From assembly GCA_019426215.1 (NCBI GenBank), contig CM033395.1, positions 18,218,569-18,282,568 of the forward strand: a stretch of 64,000 nt of DNA, read 5' to 3'. The stretch is from Buddleja alternifolia (Eukaryota; Streptophyta; Magnoliopsida; Lamiales; Scrophulariaceae). Below the pieces are notes generated by a model. That model made no database searches and was not told where the DNA came from. It worked only from the letters and a program-made list of their open reading frames with translations. Shown here piece after piece: positions 11,473 to 22,900 of this stretch; the stretch's first letter is position 1; the number at the start of each line of letters is the position of its first letter. The translations under genes and the position numbers were made by a program.

Positions 11473-12582
11473 TTGTTTTGCCTCGCTATTTATTTGGTAG
11501 TTAACAAAACGGCCAAAAATCCACTTTCAACAATCCTAGATTCCAATAGACTTGTCGGTCCCAACTACGCCGATTGGTACCAAAACCTTAAGATTGTGCT
11601 TCAAAGTGAGAGCAAGGATAGCCTATTGGATGCGCCTTTGCCTCATGTCACTCGCACAAGCACCAATGATGAATGTGCCACTTTTGATAAGTGGACTGAT
11701 GATAATATCCAAGTGAGATGTATCATGATGGCTTCAATGACTAATGAGCTTCAAATGCAATTTGAGCATGTGACTATCTATAAGGGTATTATCAAGAGTC
11801 TCGAGGAGCTCTATGGAACTCAAACTAGGAGGGAGCTATTCATCGCTCACTTGCACGAAGGATCGTCGATCGATGCTCACATTTTATTTATGATTAGTCT
11901 TATTAATAAGCTGTCCGATCTTGGTGTAAAAATTGAGACCGAGATTTCCGTTGACCTCGTGCTTCAGTCCCTTCTAAAGTCGTCTGACCAGTTTGTCATC
12001 AACTACAACATGAATCAACTTGAGGCTTCATTACCCGAGTTGTTGAACATGTTGAAGAGTGCAGATACCACCATCAAGAAAGATAAGCCTGTACTGCTTG
12101 TTGGTTCCTCATCCCGTTCCAAGGGCCATAAGGCCAATAAGGACAAGGGGAAGAAGAAGAAGAACAACAAGAAAAAGTAGTTGAAAGGCAGAGGTGGTGT
12201 AAAAAAGGCTAAGAGTACCGATCAGGGTGCGTGCTTCAATTATGGTAAAAAAGGACATTGGAATCGTAACTGCACTGAATCAGTGAATGGTATGTTTTAT
12301 GTTGAAGTTAACTTATCAGTTAATGGTGCTTCTTAGGTGTTGGACACTGGATGTGGTGTTCACCTTTGTAATGATTTGCAGGTGATGACAAGAATCAATC
12401 CGACAAGTAGAGGGGAGATGACCATGCGGTTTGGGAATAGAGCACGGGTTGCTGCCACGGCCATAGGAACCATCTACTTATCTTTTCCCAACAAAAATTG
12501 TGTTATTTTGAACAATGTATTTTACATTCCGCAATTAATTAAGAACATCATTTCTGTACCCTTGTTGGACAAGGAAGGCTAA
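11473..12582 (+). pseudogene. Ty1/copia gag and start of protease (first copia, truncated)
   Basis: The first frame (11473-12180, 235 codons) has the copia gag signature: NPLSTILDSNRLVGPNYADW near the N-terminus, MTNELQ, a helical middle, and a Lys-rich C-terminus. After a stop at 12178 the frame continues with a damaged zinc knuckle (CFNYGKKGHWNRNC; the second Cys is Tyr). A protease start follows (LDTGCGVHLCN), preceded by a TAG where relatives have Trp. Residues like VAATAIGTI and LIKNIISVPLLDKEG match the protease and pre-integrase region of the second copia. Coding similarity ends at about 12580, exactly where a 36-bp repeat begins. Integrase, RT and RNase H are missing. Confidence 0.85.
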
Positions 12583-12680
12583 TTAAGTTGGACTAATTAA
12601 TTTTTAGGAATCACCAATAAATTTTGGAATTTTATTGTGGAAATTAATTAAGTTGGACTAATTAATTTTTAGGAATCACC
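12581..12680 (+). repeat. 36-bp direct duplication at the break of the first copia
   Basis: The word beginning AATTAAGTTGGACTAATTAA and ending AATCACCA occurs at 12581-12616 and 12645-12680. The first copy starts where copia coding similarity stops, so the duplication probably marks the deletion or repair junction. Confidence 0.8.
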
Positions 12681-13717
12681 AACATAAGTGTTTTATTTAT
12701 CCCGAGCATGTATTATGTGATGGTGACATATGTCTATGGGCTTAGGTTGCTTCTTTTGATTATGTATTTCTTTTGATGGGTTGTAAGGGCCGGTTTGAGC
12801 CCATTTTATTTCTAGATTTATGTATAGGTTTTAAATTACCTCTTGTAATAAATAGAAATAGAATAGGCCTTTCAAGATGGAGTTCATGCAAAAGAAGAGG
12901 AGCTTGGAGCCCACGAAGATTAGCTAGGCTTTTGTTTTTCAATTTTATGATGGCCCATTGGCTTGGGCCCTCTAGATAAAAGCCCATAGACATGTGTGTT
13001 GTTTTATTGCTTTGGATGCATGTTCATTAGTTGTATGAAGTATGTGAGTTATCAATATGCGCTATATAAATTGGTAAATGTGCAAAGTGAGACGAAATAA
13101 ATGTTTTGAACATGAATTCTTCGAAACAAAAATAATACTAAGTTAGTAAGGGGTGCTAGGCATCCTTTCCCTCCACTAAACTTAATAAGATCAAGGATTA
13201 AATCCATATGTGGCATCTTCCCAGTAAGTGGGGGTCATATATTAAGATTTAATTCGAGAATTTTATTAAGTGCATTGGATGCCTTAATCGAGACATATTT
13301 CACCCCAAATATCGTTAAAGGGTTGCAAGGTGAAATTCAAATGTTAGATTATGAGGAGTTAGTGGGAATGAACTTAGATAGTCCACATTACCAATAAATC
13401 GTTAAAGGGTTGCGGTATTTGTGGATTATGGGATAAATATGATTGAACCGTCTATTTGATAGATTGATGTTTGACATCACTTTAATTAAGTAATGGACCA
13501 AATATCGTTAAAGGGTTGCCATCCACTATATTAATTAAAGAACTCAATCGCCACCAAGAAGTTTTCATCAACGATCGCTTCCGTCATTTCACAGTGGGAG
13601 TGTGAAATTTCAAAAAATGTAGTGGGACCCAAGTTATAAGTCGAAGTCCTTGATTTTAAACTTGGTCTTAATTTAGTCCAATATTCTAATTAAGTCTGGT
13701 TTATTTTCTGGAGTTAT
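12681..13717. other. Non-coding: possible LTR remains and leader of the second copia
   Basis: No gene is seen. An imperfect inverted repeat (TGTCTATGGGCTT at about 12730; AAGCCCATAGACA at about 12978-12990) brackets some 260 bp, possibly a small MITE or LTR hairpin. From about 13140 onward the sequence is the presumed untranslated leader of the gag at 13718. Confidence 0.45.
13311..13519 (+). repeat. Three spaced copies of ATCGTTAAAGGGTTGC in a copia leader
   Basis: Identical 16-mers occur at 13311-13326, 13398-13413 and 13504-13519, with start-to-start spacing of 87 and 106 bp. Diverged counterparts (ATCGTTACAGATTGC, TCCGTTACAGGTTG, ACCGTTATAGGTTGC) lie in the leader of the 29.86-44.11 kb copia, on its coding strand at 40998-41202, with similar spacing. 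This points to a conserved leader structure. Confidence 0.85.
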
Positions 13718-14581
13718 TTGTTTTATCTCTCTCATTTTTCAAAAATGACAATCAACCCACTTTCCGTATTACTCGAAAAGAATATCCTTACTGGACCCAA
13801 CTACGTGGATTGGCTAAGGAATTTGAGAATAGTTCTCAATATGGAGTCTCTAGGATACGTGTTGGACACTGATATCCCTGCTCCTCCTGCCAGAACACGT
13901 GCTAATGAGGAAGAAATCCAAGCTCATGAAAAATGGGTGAAGGACAACGTCCGAGTGCGTGGGTACATTCTTGGCTCTATGACGAATGAGCTACAGAGGT
14001 CCCACGACAAGATGACCACAGCGAGGGCTATCTTGGCGCACTTGGTGGAGCTCTATGGTGAGCACAGTAGGACTGCAAGATATGAAATATCTCAAGAGCT
14101 CTTCGGAGCCAAAATGAGAGAAAGGGAGAAGGATAGAGATCATGTCCTCAAAATGATATCGAGGATCGAGAGATTGGAAGCTCTCGATTTTACAATGAAC
14201 TCGCAACTTCAGACCGATCTTATCTTGCAGTCCCTTCCTGATTCTTTTTCCCAATTCGTTATGAACTTCAATTGCAATGAGACTGAATGCAACTTAGTTG
14301 GGCTAATGAATAAATTAATCACTGCACAATCTCAATTGAAGCCCAAGGGAAAAGGGACTGCCTTGGTTATCATTTCTGGGCCCAGACGGGCGAAGAACAA
14401 GAAGAGAAAAACCAAGAAGCAGGCTGCCGAGCTTGGAGCTCAGGGTGGTGTCGATAAAGGAAAAGGGAAAGCTCTTGTGATTCGCAAGCGAAAGGGGCCA
14501 CAAAAGACAGACAGATGCCTACACTGCGGTGAGCTGGGCCAATGGAGAAGGAACTGTCCGAATATGGGGCCTGGCGCATAA
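13718..14581 (+). pseudogene. Ty1/copia gag (second copia)
   Basis: An open frame of 287 codons encodes the capsid/nucleocapsid polyprotein of a copia element. Near the N-terminus it has NPLSVLLEKNILTGPNYVDW, the usual start of this gag type; the likely true start is the internal ATG at 13745 (MTINPLS). The middle carries MTNELQ and LILQSLPDSFSQFVMNF. The C-terminus is Lys/Arg-rich and ends in a zinc knuckle CLHCGELGQWRRNC in which the usual His is Gln. It ends with a TAA at 14579-14581, and the protease frame follows directly. Relatives have gag and pol in one frame, so this stop and the knuckle change suggest decay. It is paralogous to the 11473 gag, not a close duplicate. Confidence 0.85.
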
Positions 14582-15731
14582 TGTATGGAACTTTATGTTC
14601 ATGAAACTTATTGTTCTATGACCGTCTTCTTTACATCTTGGATTCTTGACTCTGGAGCTAGTGCTCACATATGTTGTATGAATTAGGATCTGATGCGAGG
14701 AAGCTGGACAACGATGAGGTGAAGATCAGAGTAGGCAGCGGGCAAAGCGTCGCGGCTACTGCAATAGGATCTACCTCGTTGTTTTTAAATTCTGGACATG
14801 TACTATTACTGGATAATGTTTTGGTTTTGTCTAATGGTCTTAAAAACATTGTTTCTATTCCCGTTTTAGTTAAGAATGGTTACCCTTTCCATTTTATTGA
14901 TGAACGATGCAACATTTATTATGGTAATAAATTTGTAGGCTTTGCTTCTTTGATAAATGGATTGTATTACCTTAGTGTCCAGAATGAGTATGCAATGAAT
15001 AATATACAAAGGAAACGTAGTAAGATTGAATTAAACCAACGATTGATATGGCACCTTCGACTAGGCCATGCTGGCGAACAAAAGATTCGTAAAATGAAAA
15101 AAGATGGGCTAATTGGCCCACTGGGATTGAATCCCTATCCTACTTGTGAATCTTGTCTCAAAGGCAAGATGGCTAGATCGCCCTTCACAGAGAGCTTTGA
15201 AAAGGCCTCACAAATCTTAGGTTTAGTGCACACTGACGTTTGTGGTCCATTTGGAGAAATGGCCAGAGGAGGTTTCCTTTACTTTATCACCTACACAGAC
15301 GACCATTCTCGATATGGTCTAGTGTACCTGATGAAGCATAAGTCTGAATCCATTGATAAGTTCAAGGAATTTAAGGCTTTAGTGGAAAATCAAACAAGTG
15401 AATGTATAAAAACTCTTCGATCTGATCGAGGCGGAGAATATATGAGCGGCGAGTTTGACTTATACCTCAGAGAGAATGGTATAGTATTGCAACTCACACC
15501 TCCAGCGACTCCACAGTTGAATGGAGTAGCAGAGCGAAGGAATCGAACCTTGTTTGACATGGTTCGCTCCATGCTTAGCCACACTGATTTACCCATTTCA
15601 CTGTGAGGTCACGCGCTACTTACAGCTGCACACATTTTAAATAGATGTCCATCCAAGTCCATTCCTATGACTCCCTATGAAATGTGGAGATATAGGAAAC
15701 CAAGTCTTAACCAAATAAAGATTTGGGGTAC
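14582..15731 (+). pseudogene. Ty1/copia protease and integrase (second copia, truncated)
   Basis: The protease active site appears as WILDSGASAHICCMN (about 14640-14685), then a stop. The main frame (14671-15606) contains IRVGSGQSVAATAIGS, the pre-integrase motif LIWHLRLGHAGEQKI with a downstream CESCLKGKM (HHCC zinc site), and the integrase core. The catalytic triad is visible as HTDVCGPF, RSDRGGEYMS and NGVAERRNRTL (D, D, E). A TGA at 15604 replaces the Trp usual after PISL. The same frame then continues GHALLTAAHILNRCPSKS until about 15731, where copia similarity ends abruptly. RT and RNase H are gone. The break coincides with the left end of the Helitron-derived region. Confidence 0.9.
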
Positions 15732-15753
15732 CTATACATTATTTATAGAGCTG

Positions 15754-17950
15754 TTAGTTCTTTAAGTTGATGTCAGGTAGATGATCCAGCAACATCATCA
15801 TCAATGGTAATAGACGAACCTGTATTAAAAAAAATATTAAAAATAGTATTGTTGTTTTTCCAGGTAGTTCAAGAAAGGTTGATGTAATACCAGCAATACA
15901 ACATGATGTGCTTGAACTTGTATGAGAGCTAGAATGTGTAGATGGTTGTTCGTCCTCCATTAAAGCAAACACATTATATCGGTAATCTATGTCATAGCGA
16001 GTGTTTATTTCTTTTTTCCTAATTTGGGCGAAGAACTGCTGTATGTTCAAGCGTTCATTTATCGTATCACAATCAAGTACTTCGTTCTACAAAGAGAGTA
16101 GTTTAGAATACACAGACGAGCAAACACATAATATAAGAAATTAATAAGACTGTGTGTACGTAAAAATAATTTATGATTAACCTTTTCTTCTTTATTCATG
16201 AGTTCCATTGCAGATAATCCAAGAATTTTTTTAGCAGTTTCTCAAAATATACATGCATCTACCTGAGCTGTGTTGTCTGAAAAGGTGATCGTGAACCTGG
16301 TTCTGAAAATTTGAAAGATGTTAGTTTAAAATTGATCAAAAATAGAAGTATAGAATTTAACTTATACTAAAAAAAACTAAAGTAATTAAGAAATATAACC
16401 TTGGTTTTACGATAGTTTCTGTGTGACAGAAGTTACACATAATATTCCACTCATATTCTCCAGTTGTACGCCCTAAACATTTATTGCAACCCATATACCA
16501 AAACCTTTGCTCATAATCCGTAATTTTTGTTGTGGCTTTAATCCATTTTTTGTCATCCTAATGATATATTAACATTTATTTATATGTAAGAATATGTACC
16601 AACTTTGTTAAAAAATTGCAGGTAAATTACATAGTTATAGAAAAGAAAAAATTCTTTAAATGGGAAAGTGATCAGAGAAAGAATTTATAATTTTAAAAAG
16701 AAGAAAGAAACTTATAGTGATGATGGCGATAGCATTGGCAATAGATGACTAGCATTGGTGATGGTGTTGTTTCAAGTATTTTTTTTCTCTTCGACAAGTT
16801 GAGTAAGATACGTATGATTCCTTGATCGCCTATAAAGAATGTTATAAAAATCAGTAAGTGTCCACAAAAAAGAACGTTAAATGAGTAGAATTATATTACA
16901 GCGGAGGAATATTTGAAAGGTATACCAATCTCTAAGAAATTGAGTCTAAGGATATGGTGGGTTAACAACAATACTTGCAAAGCCTCTAGCAGCTAATGAT
17001 ATTCCTAAGATATCATAAAATTTGAAATTAATGTAGCATATGTTAATGTATTTGAAAGAAGGACATATGAATACTTAAATATATTGAAAGATGCACTAAA
17101 AAATAAACCATTGTAATCAACAATATTAATTCTAGTAGCTGCAATTATGGGCATTTTTTCGGACATAGCAATAAGATCCTGCCCTTCAATAAAAAGTAGG
17201 TCGTTCCACAATGAAAGCATCATAGGCATCCGTCTGCATATTTAATGTGTATATAAATGATTACACATGAATGGATTTAAAGTCAATAATAGTTTAATTT
17301 TGATAAAACTTACTCTTCATTGATGACGAAAATTCTTGTACAGTCGACACGCCATATTTAGTATTCACCGGCCTCTGTTCTACTTTATCGATAACAATTG
17401 CTATGATATCTGTTATATGAAAAAGAATTGGTTTACATATACGTAAACATCATCAAAAGATTGTTTATTATAGGTAATATGGAGAACTTACCAACTAAAG
17501 TGTCAGATTCTTCAGAAGGTAGGATGTCCACAAATCTAGTAAATCGTGGGATTTCAAGTTCTCTAGGCAAATAATCATCATTGACATGTTTGATGGCAGT
17601 CATTCTATTTATAATCCACTGATACATATGTTGGATGACTTGGAACCTACAAAAATATTTGAAATGTAGATACAAAATAAATATTTATTGAATGTTAATG
17701 GAAGAAAAAGGTGTACATTAATATATACAACCTGTGTATTGTTATAAAGTTTAAATGTAGACTTACATCCTTGTCTACGAATAGAAACCTCTGATACTTT
17801 TTTGAACCTGATCGAGATTGTCTAGGGTTTAACTTTTGTATAACAAGCACCTTTGCCGTCCAATTTTTGGTAGATGGAGTATATTCTGAAACAGGTACAA
17901 GTGCGCAATGCATTTTGTATTTAACACTGCATTTAAGAAAAAAGTTTTTC
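15754..17950 (-). pseudogene. RPA1-like (replication protein A large subunit) OB-fold gene of the Helitron
   Basis: Exon-like blocks on the minus strand, in order, encode a DNA-binding OB fold. These are: SEYTPSTKNWTAKVLVIQKL (about 17890); a block ending FTRFVDILPSEESDTLV (17490-17640); a block with DIIAIVIDKVEQRPVNTKYG (about 17410-17320); a block with MSEKMPIIAATRINIVDY (17110-17230); LGISLAARGFAS (about 17000); and DDKKWIKATTKITDYEQRFW followed by a zinc ribbon of the form GCNKC...MCNFC (16390-16560), as in RPA1 C-terminal domains. After that come TRFTITFSDNTAQVDACIF, then a TGA (about 16190-16305), and a Ser/Thr-rich end (15770-16090). GT and AG sites border most blocks. In-frame stops suggest decay, though I could not verify every splice site. 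Its product would bind single-stranded DNA, plausibly during rolling-circle transposition. Confidence 0.75.
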
Positions 17951-19214
17951 AATAACAGATAACATTGCTATAAATACACACATTGATTAGCCGAAAGAGT
18001 AATACACGATAGGCACAATTTCGCATATTTATTGAATCCATCTAAAAAAAATACCGAAATTGAAGAACTTCAATAAAGTGTCTCAATTTCTAAATAAAAC
18101 AATAAAAGAAAAAAAAATACCTTCATAGCATCTATAAATTAATCTGAATTCCCAATTATATTTATATTTACCAAAGTGAAAATAAATATGACAAATTTTA
18201 TTCTTGATTTGCAAGAGCTAAGATTTCTTTGTAAACAATATTTCTAATAATTGTAGTAGCTTTATCTTCTACAGTTGGAGGATGTATAAGAACTTTAACT
18301 AAAGTTGCTGTTTTCGCCTGAGAAAGAGCAACATATATTTGACCATGACTGAATACAAGCTCCCGCAAATATATGCCCAAAAAATAAAGAGTTTGTCCTT
18401 GAGCTTTATTAATAGTCATTGCAAAACATAATTTCACTGGAAATTGAGCCGTTGTGAATGGGATTGGACATTTACGTATATCCGAAGATTCCAAAGGTAT
18501 CCTAGGTATAAATGTTTCCTTCCCTGCAAAATGACCTGTTGCGATTTCAGCACGAATGACTCTTTCACTCAATCCACGACAAATTAAACGGGTACCATTG
18601 CAAAGTCCTTCGACATGATTAATGTTTCTCAATAAAATAATTGGACATTGAACTTTCAAAGTCAATATATTTGGTGGTAGCCCATCAGTTGTTATCGAGT
18701 TTAAAAAATCTTCATATTGACCTTGAAGAGATGGATCACGCATTCTATCAATGCTAATAAAATGGTTTGCATCTCCAGGAAACATACTTATCATTTTTTC
18801 ATTAATTTCATCGACATTGTCATTCTTAGGTGCTAAAATTGGCCTATTAATTACTGACGCAGGGTCACTAAAGAAAAGGTCTAAAGAAGGAAACACTGTA
18901 TGAATAAATTTATCTATTGATTCACAGGTATCAACAAAAGGGAAAATCATAGGCTATGTTTGGTTATGTTTTTGGATGGTATTTTGGTGAGAATTATTGG
19001 TAAAAATTTTATGGGGACACGCACAATTTTGATGGGATAATGTTTGGTTATGTTTTGGGGGTTGGTTTTTGAGTGATTTTTTGGTGAGATAGTGTTTGGT
19101 TTTGTTTTCAGAGGAAACATAAATTACTGTAGTTGTCAAATCATGTAAGTTTTTGTCTGTCAATAATTAAAAATTATAATATAATATTGAGATTGAAATA
19201 ATTATTATATAGAT

Positions 19215-19690
19215 AAATATATATGTATATATGTAAGTAATAGTATATATATATATATACATATATATATTAGTGTACATATATATATGTGTAATAGTAG
19301 TAATAGTAGTTTATATAAAATTAAAAGAAAAGTATATATATATATATACACACACACACATATATATAAGTAATAGTGTTAATAATAGTTGATATATAAT
19401 TAAAAGAAAAGTATATATATTCATATATATATATATATATATATGTATCAGCGTGTGTGAGAGTGCGTGTAACAGTGTGCGTGTGTGACTGTGTGTGTGT
19501 TTCTGTGTGTGTAATTGTGTATTTGTGTGTGCCTGTAATAGTGTGTGTGTGTGTGTGTGTGTAATTGTGTGTGTTTGTGTGTGCGTGTAACAGTGTGTGT
19601 GTGTGTGTGCGCACTCAAACTGTGTGTGTGTGCGCGTGGGAAAGGGGTGTGAGGGGGGTTGGGGGAGATTGGGGAAGACGATGAACATTC
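19215..19690. repeat. Microsatellite tract (TA)n, (CA)n and (GT)n inside the TIR element
   Basis: Runs of TATATA (19240-19290, 19330-19370, 19420-19445) are followed by a long interrupted GTGTGT tract (about 19450-19640). Small ORFs of His-Thr repeats across it are artefacts. A purine-rich GA tract at 20345-20490 is similar low-complexity sequence. Confidence 0.9.
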
Positions 19691-19866
19691 TCCCCCCCCC
19701 GCCCCCCCTCTTCTTTTTTCTTTTTTTTCCTTTTTTTTTATTTAATTTATAAAAAAAATATTAATAAGTAATTTATTTTAAAAATTATTAAAATACAATC
19801 ATATTCTTAGATAATTAGGTCACTTCTACTACAAGTCAATTATCACAATTATCAAGTCACTATTCA

Positions 19867-19943
19867 CGCGGTCAAATCCGCGTTGACCACGCAGTTGACT
19901 CGGTCAAACCCGAGTTGACCGCGGTCAAATTGCCTTTGACCGT
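19867..19943. repeat. Cluster of seven TTGAC/GTCAA cores in alternating orientation
   Basis: Cores are at 19871, 19883, 19895, 19903, 19915, 19924 and 19936, spaced 8-12 bp, many extended to TTGACC or GGTCAA. TTGAC is the W-box core bound by plant WRKY factors (established). Here the words also form local hairpins, so they may be structural subterminal repeats of the TIR element instead. Confidence 0.75.
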
Positions 19944-22900
19944 CCCAAGACCTTTTTTTTTCCACATAATATACATTAAAAAAACATACACACATAAATA
20001 TGGGTAACACATGCATTTCTCGATCCACACAAAATCAAATCACAAATTTAGCAATGAAATAAATTATACACAGCCACACACATAAAAAATAAGTAAAACT
20101 TTAAAATAATATGTACAAATAATATATATATGTATATAAATATATAAATCCAAATACTTTCACTATAACTAATTTGAAAAACAAAATTTGAAAGTTTTAC
20201 TTTACAAAACTCCACAAATTTTAATCTATGTTTTATCAATACTATTTCTCATGATAGAATTACAAACAAATAAACTTTTTTCTATTTTAAAGTTTAATGG
20301 TACACGGTCAAAGATATGACAACATTACAAAAAAACATTACAAAAAAAAAAGAGAAGAGACACGGTCAAAGAAAAGAGAAAGAGTGAGGAGAGAGAAGAG
20401 AGAGAGTGAGGAGAGAGAGAGAGAAAGAGGAGAGGGGGATAGGGAAAAGAGAGAGAGAGAGTGGATATTAAGAGGAGAGAGAAAATTTTTGTATAAAAAA
20501 TAGAGGAGAGAGAATGACATAGGGGACAAAGTGAGAGAAAGATGAAAAATAATGATGATGTTTTTTTGGATGAAAAAAGTTGTGTATTTTTGATGAAATA
20601 TTGTGAGAAACAAACATTGTTTGGCGGGAATTTTGGACCAAATATGACTTGAAAACATAACCAAACATAGCCATACTTTCTGGAATTTGAATTCTATCTT
20701 CAAAAATATAAGGTTCAGTTCCATTACCTACTCTGAGCAAAAAATCTGTGAACATTGGATCTTCTTTAGCACGGATGTTTTCTTTCAAAAATAATTTGAT
20801 AATATAGCGCGTTAGCGAAGAACTTACAAAACTTGCATCGATTGTATTTTCTTTTTTACCCCCTAGCACAACAGGCACTATTTGTCTATAGTCACCACCA
20901 AAAACAATAACCTTCCCACCAAACGGCATATCAGAATTAGTCAAATCTTTTAAGATATCATTTAAAGCCTCAATTATATGTCGCCTCGCCATAGATATTT
21001 CATCCCAAATTATTAATTTGGCACATAACAATAGCTTTGCTAATGTTGTCTGTTTACTTATTCTGCACTTTGTTTTCTCATCAATATCTATAGGTATTTT
21101 AAAATGGGAATGTGCTGTTCGACCACCCGGCAAAAGTGATGCTGCTACACCTGAAGTTGCTACAGCAAATGCAATATAACCTTTTGATCTAACATCAGCT
21201 AGTAGGGCTCGATATAAAAAGGTTTTTCCACTTCCTCCCGGTCCATCTACAAAAAATACTCCACTTGAATTTGAGTATACCTTTTTTGTAATAGTACAAA
21301 ACGCATGCATCTGATCATTATTTAGTTTTCCTATTGAAAGCAAATCACTTTCTGGTACCTCAATGTTCTTTTCATAAGTATACTCTTTTGCATGTTTATC
21401 TGATTCAAATAAGTTTTCAGGCAAATGAGTAAAATGAAATTCTTTCAATGATCTACCTAGATTTTCTAAAAAGACATTAATTCCTTCCAAAGTTTTGCTC
21501 CCTATTTCAATATCAGATAAGTTACCTACTTTGCGGAAATCCTTTGACATACAAACTTTAAATTGTTGCCATAAACTTGTTGGATTTGTCGTAGAACAAT
21601 ATACTAATATAGTAGAGAAAAGCCTTCTTAGGCTATGGGGCATTTGATATTGAGATGCCTCTTCAAGACATTGTGCAAAACAATCATCTGAATCTAACAA
21701 TCCTAAATTTGCAGCGACATCTCTAAATGTATTATGATATACACCAGCTATAGTTTTCAAAAAATCAAAAGATGTCGGACCTCTAATATTTTGCAGAAGA
21801 ACTCTCAAATAATATCTTTCACCCTCTATAGGACTGGCATTAACTATCCGTCCAATTACAGTGCCTCATTTTCTTAGCGTCCACATTTTATCTTTTGCAC
21901 TCCACACAAAATATTGAGGAAATTCTCTATACAACAAATTTAATTGTTTAGCTCATTCGCTATGAGCATTTATGGAAAAAAATTCAGTTAACATTATTTT
22001 TGAAGCCATTGGGTTAGAAACAACATTTTCCAATTTTTGTGTACACTTAAATGAAATATATTGATAGTTAGGAATATGTAATTGTAAACTGATAACTGAA
22101 GGATGTATTTCACTCATTGCAAAACCAAAAAGTCTCCAGGCTGACTTGGGAGCAGCTATCCACCTCCCACATTGGATTTGTTTAATTTCATTAGAAAAAG
22201 TTGGTTCAACATTTTCAATAACATTATATGCCACTCGATCATGTCCCTTGTAAATGTATGTATATAAATATTTAACTAATTTTACATCAAAACAAATTTC
22301 CACATTAATATGACAATCAAACTTAGCTAATAGATAAGGAGAATATGGAACCACCCAACGATTATCCAGAAGCCTTTTTCTTACTAAAATATTTCTCCCA
22401 TCTTGCCTTCTTTTGTAATTAGGATATGAATTTTTTCCGTGGCAAGTAACATCACAAAATTCTTTAGGATAATGGTTTTTGCATTTTCCATTTTGCATAC
22501 ATACATTATTCATATTAAGCTCACCACAAGGACCATGCATCATATGCTTAACAACTAAACAGTAAAGATACGGAAATTGTATTTGAACAGGCAATTCTGC
22601 ACTAATATATCTGTCATATGCATCTGAAGATTTGATTTTATACTTGTCTTTCATTATTAACAACCAATGTGCGTGATGAAGACCTCTCTTCTGAAATTCA
22701 ATAACATATGTATAAGCCTCATTTTCACCAAAAATATTTTTATTTATCAATTCATGTTTAAGTTCCTCAAGTCTTGCTTTAAAAACTCGAGCTAGTAAAT
22801 CAGGCCGATCTTGTGGTAGTTCATGTCGGAGTTTATTTTCAGCAATTTCATGCCAATTAGGATTGCATGTCATCGTTAAGAAAATATTTGGCTTTCCATA

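Larger units (their letters stand above)
18952..20672. mobile_element. Non-autonomous TIR element inserted in the Helitron helicase
   Basis: The left end reads GGCTATGTTTGGTTATGTTT and the right end is its inverse complement (AACATAACCAAACATAGCC), a near-perfect TIR of about 20 bp. Both sides are flanked by ATA (18949-18951 and 20673-20675), a 3-bp target duplication. A 3-bp duplication and GG-starting ends fit PIF/Harbinger-like elements, although those prefer TWA. Excision would rejoin IPESM to IFPFVDTC in frame. It has no transposase; the inside is AT- and microsatellite-rich. Confidence 0.85.

Noticed and set aside
15731..15770. Helitron 3' terminus at the copia break
   Set aside because: No CTRR end with an upstream hairpin is visible here, so the terminus is not called.
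19311..19688. His/Thr-repeat ORFs of 97-125 codons on the minus strand
   Set aside because: Translation of a GT microsatellite; low complexity only.
20297..20503. Arg/Glu-rich ORF on the plus strand
   Set aside because: Translation of a GA-rich tract inside the TIR element; no conserved content.
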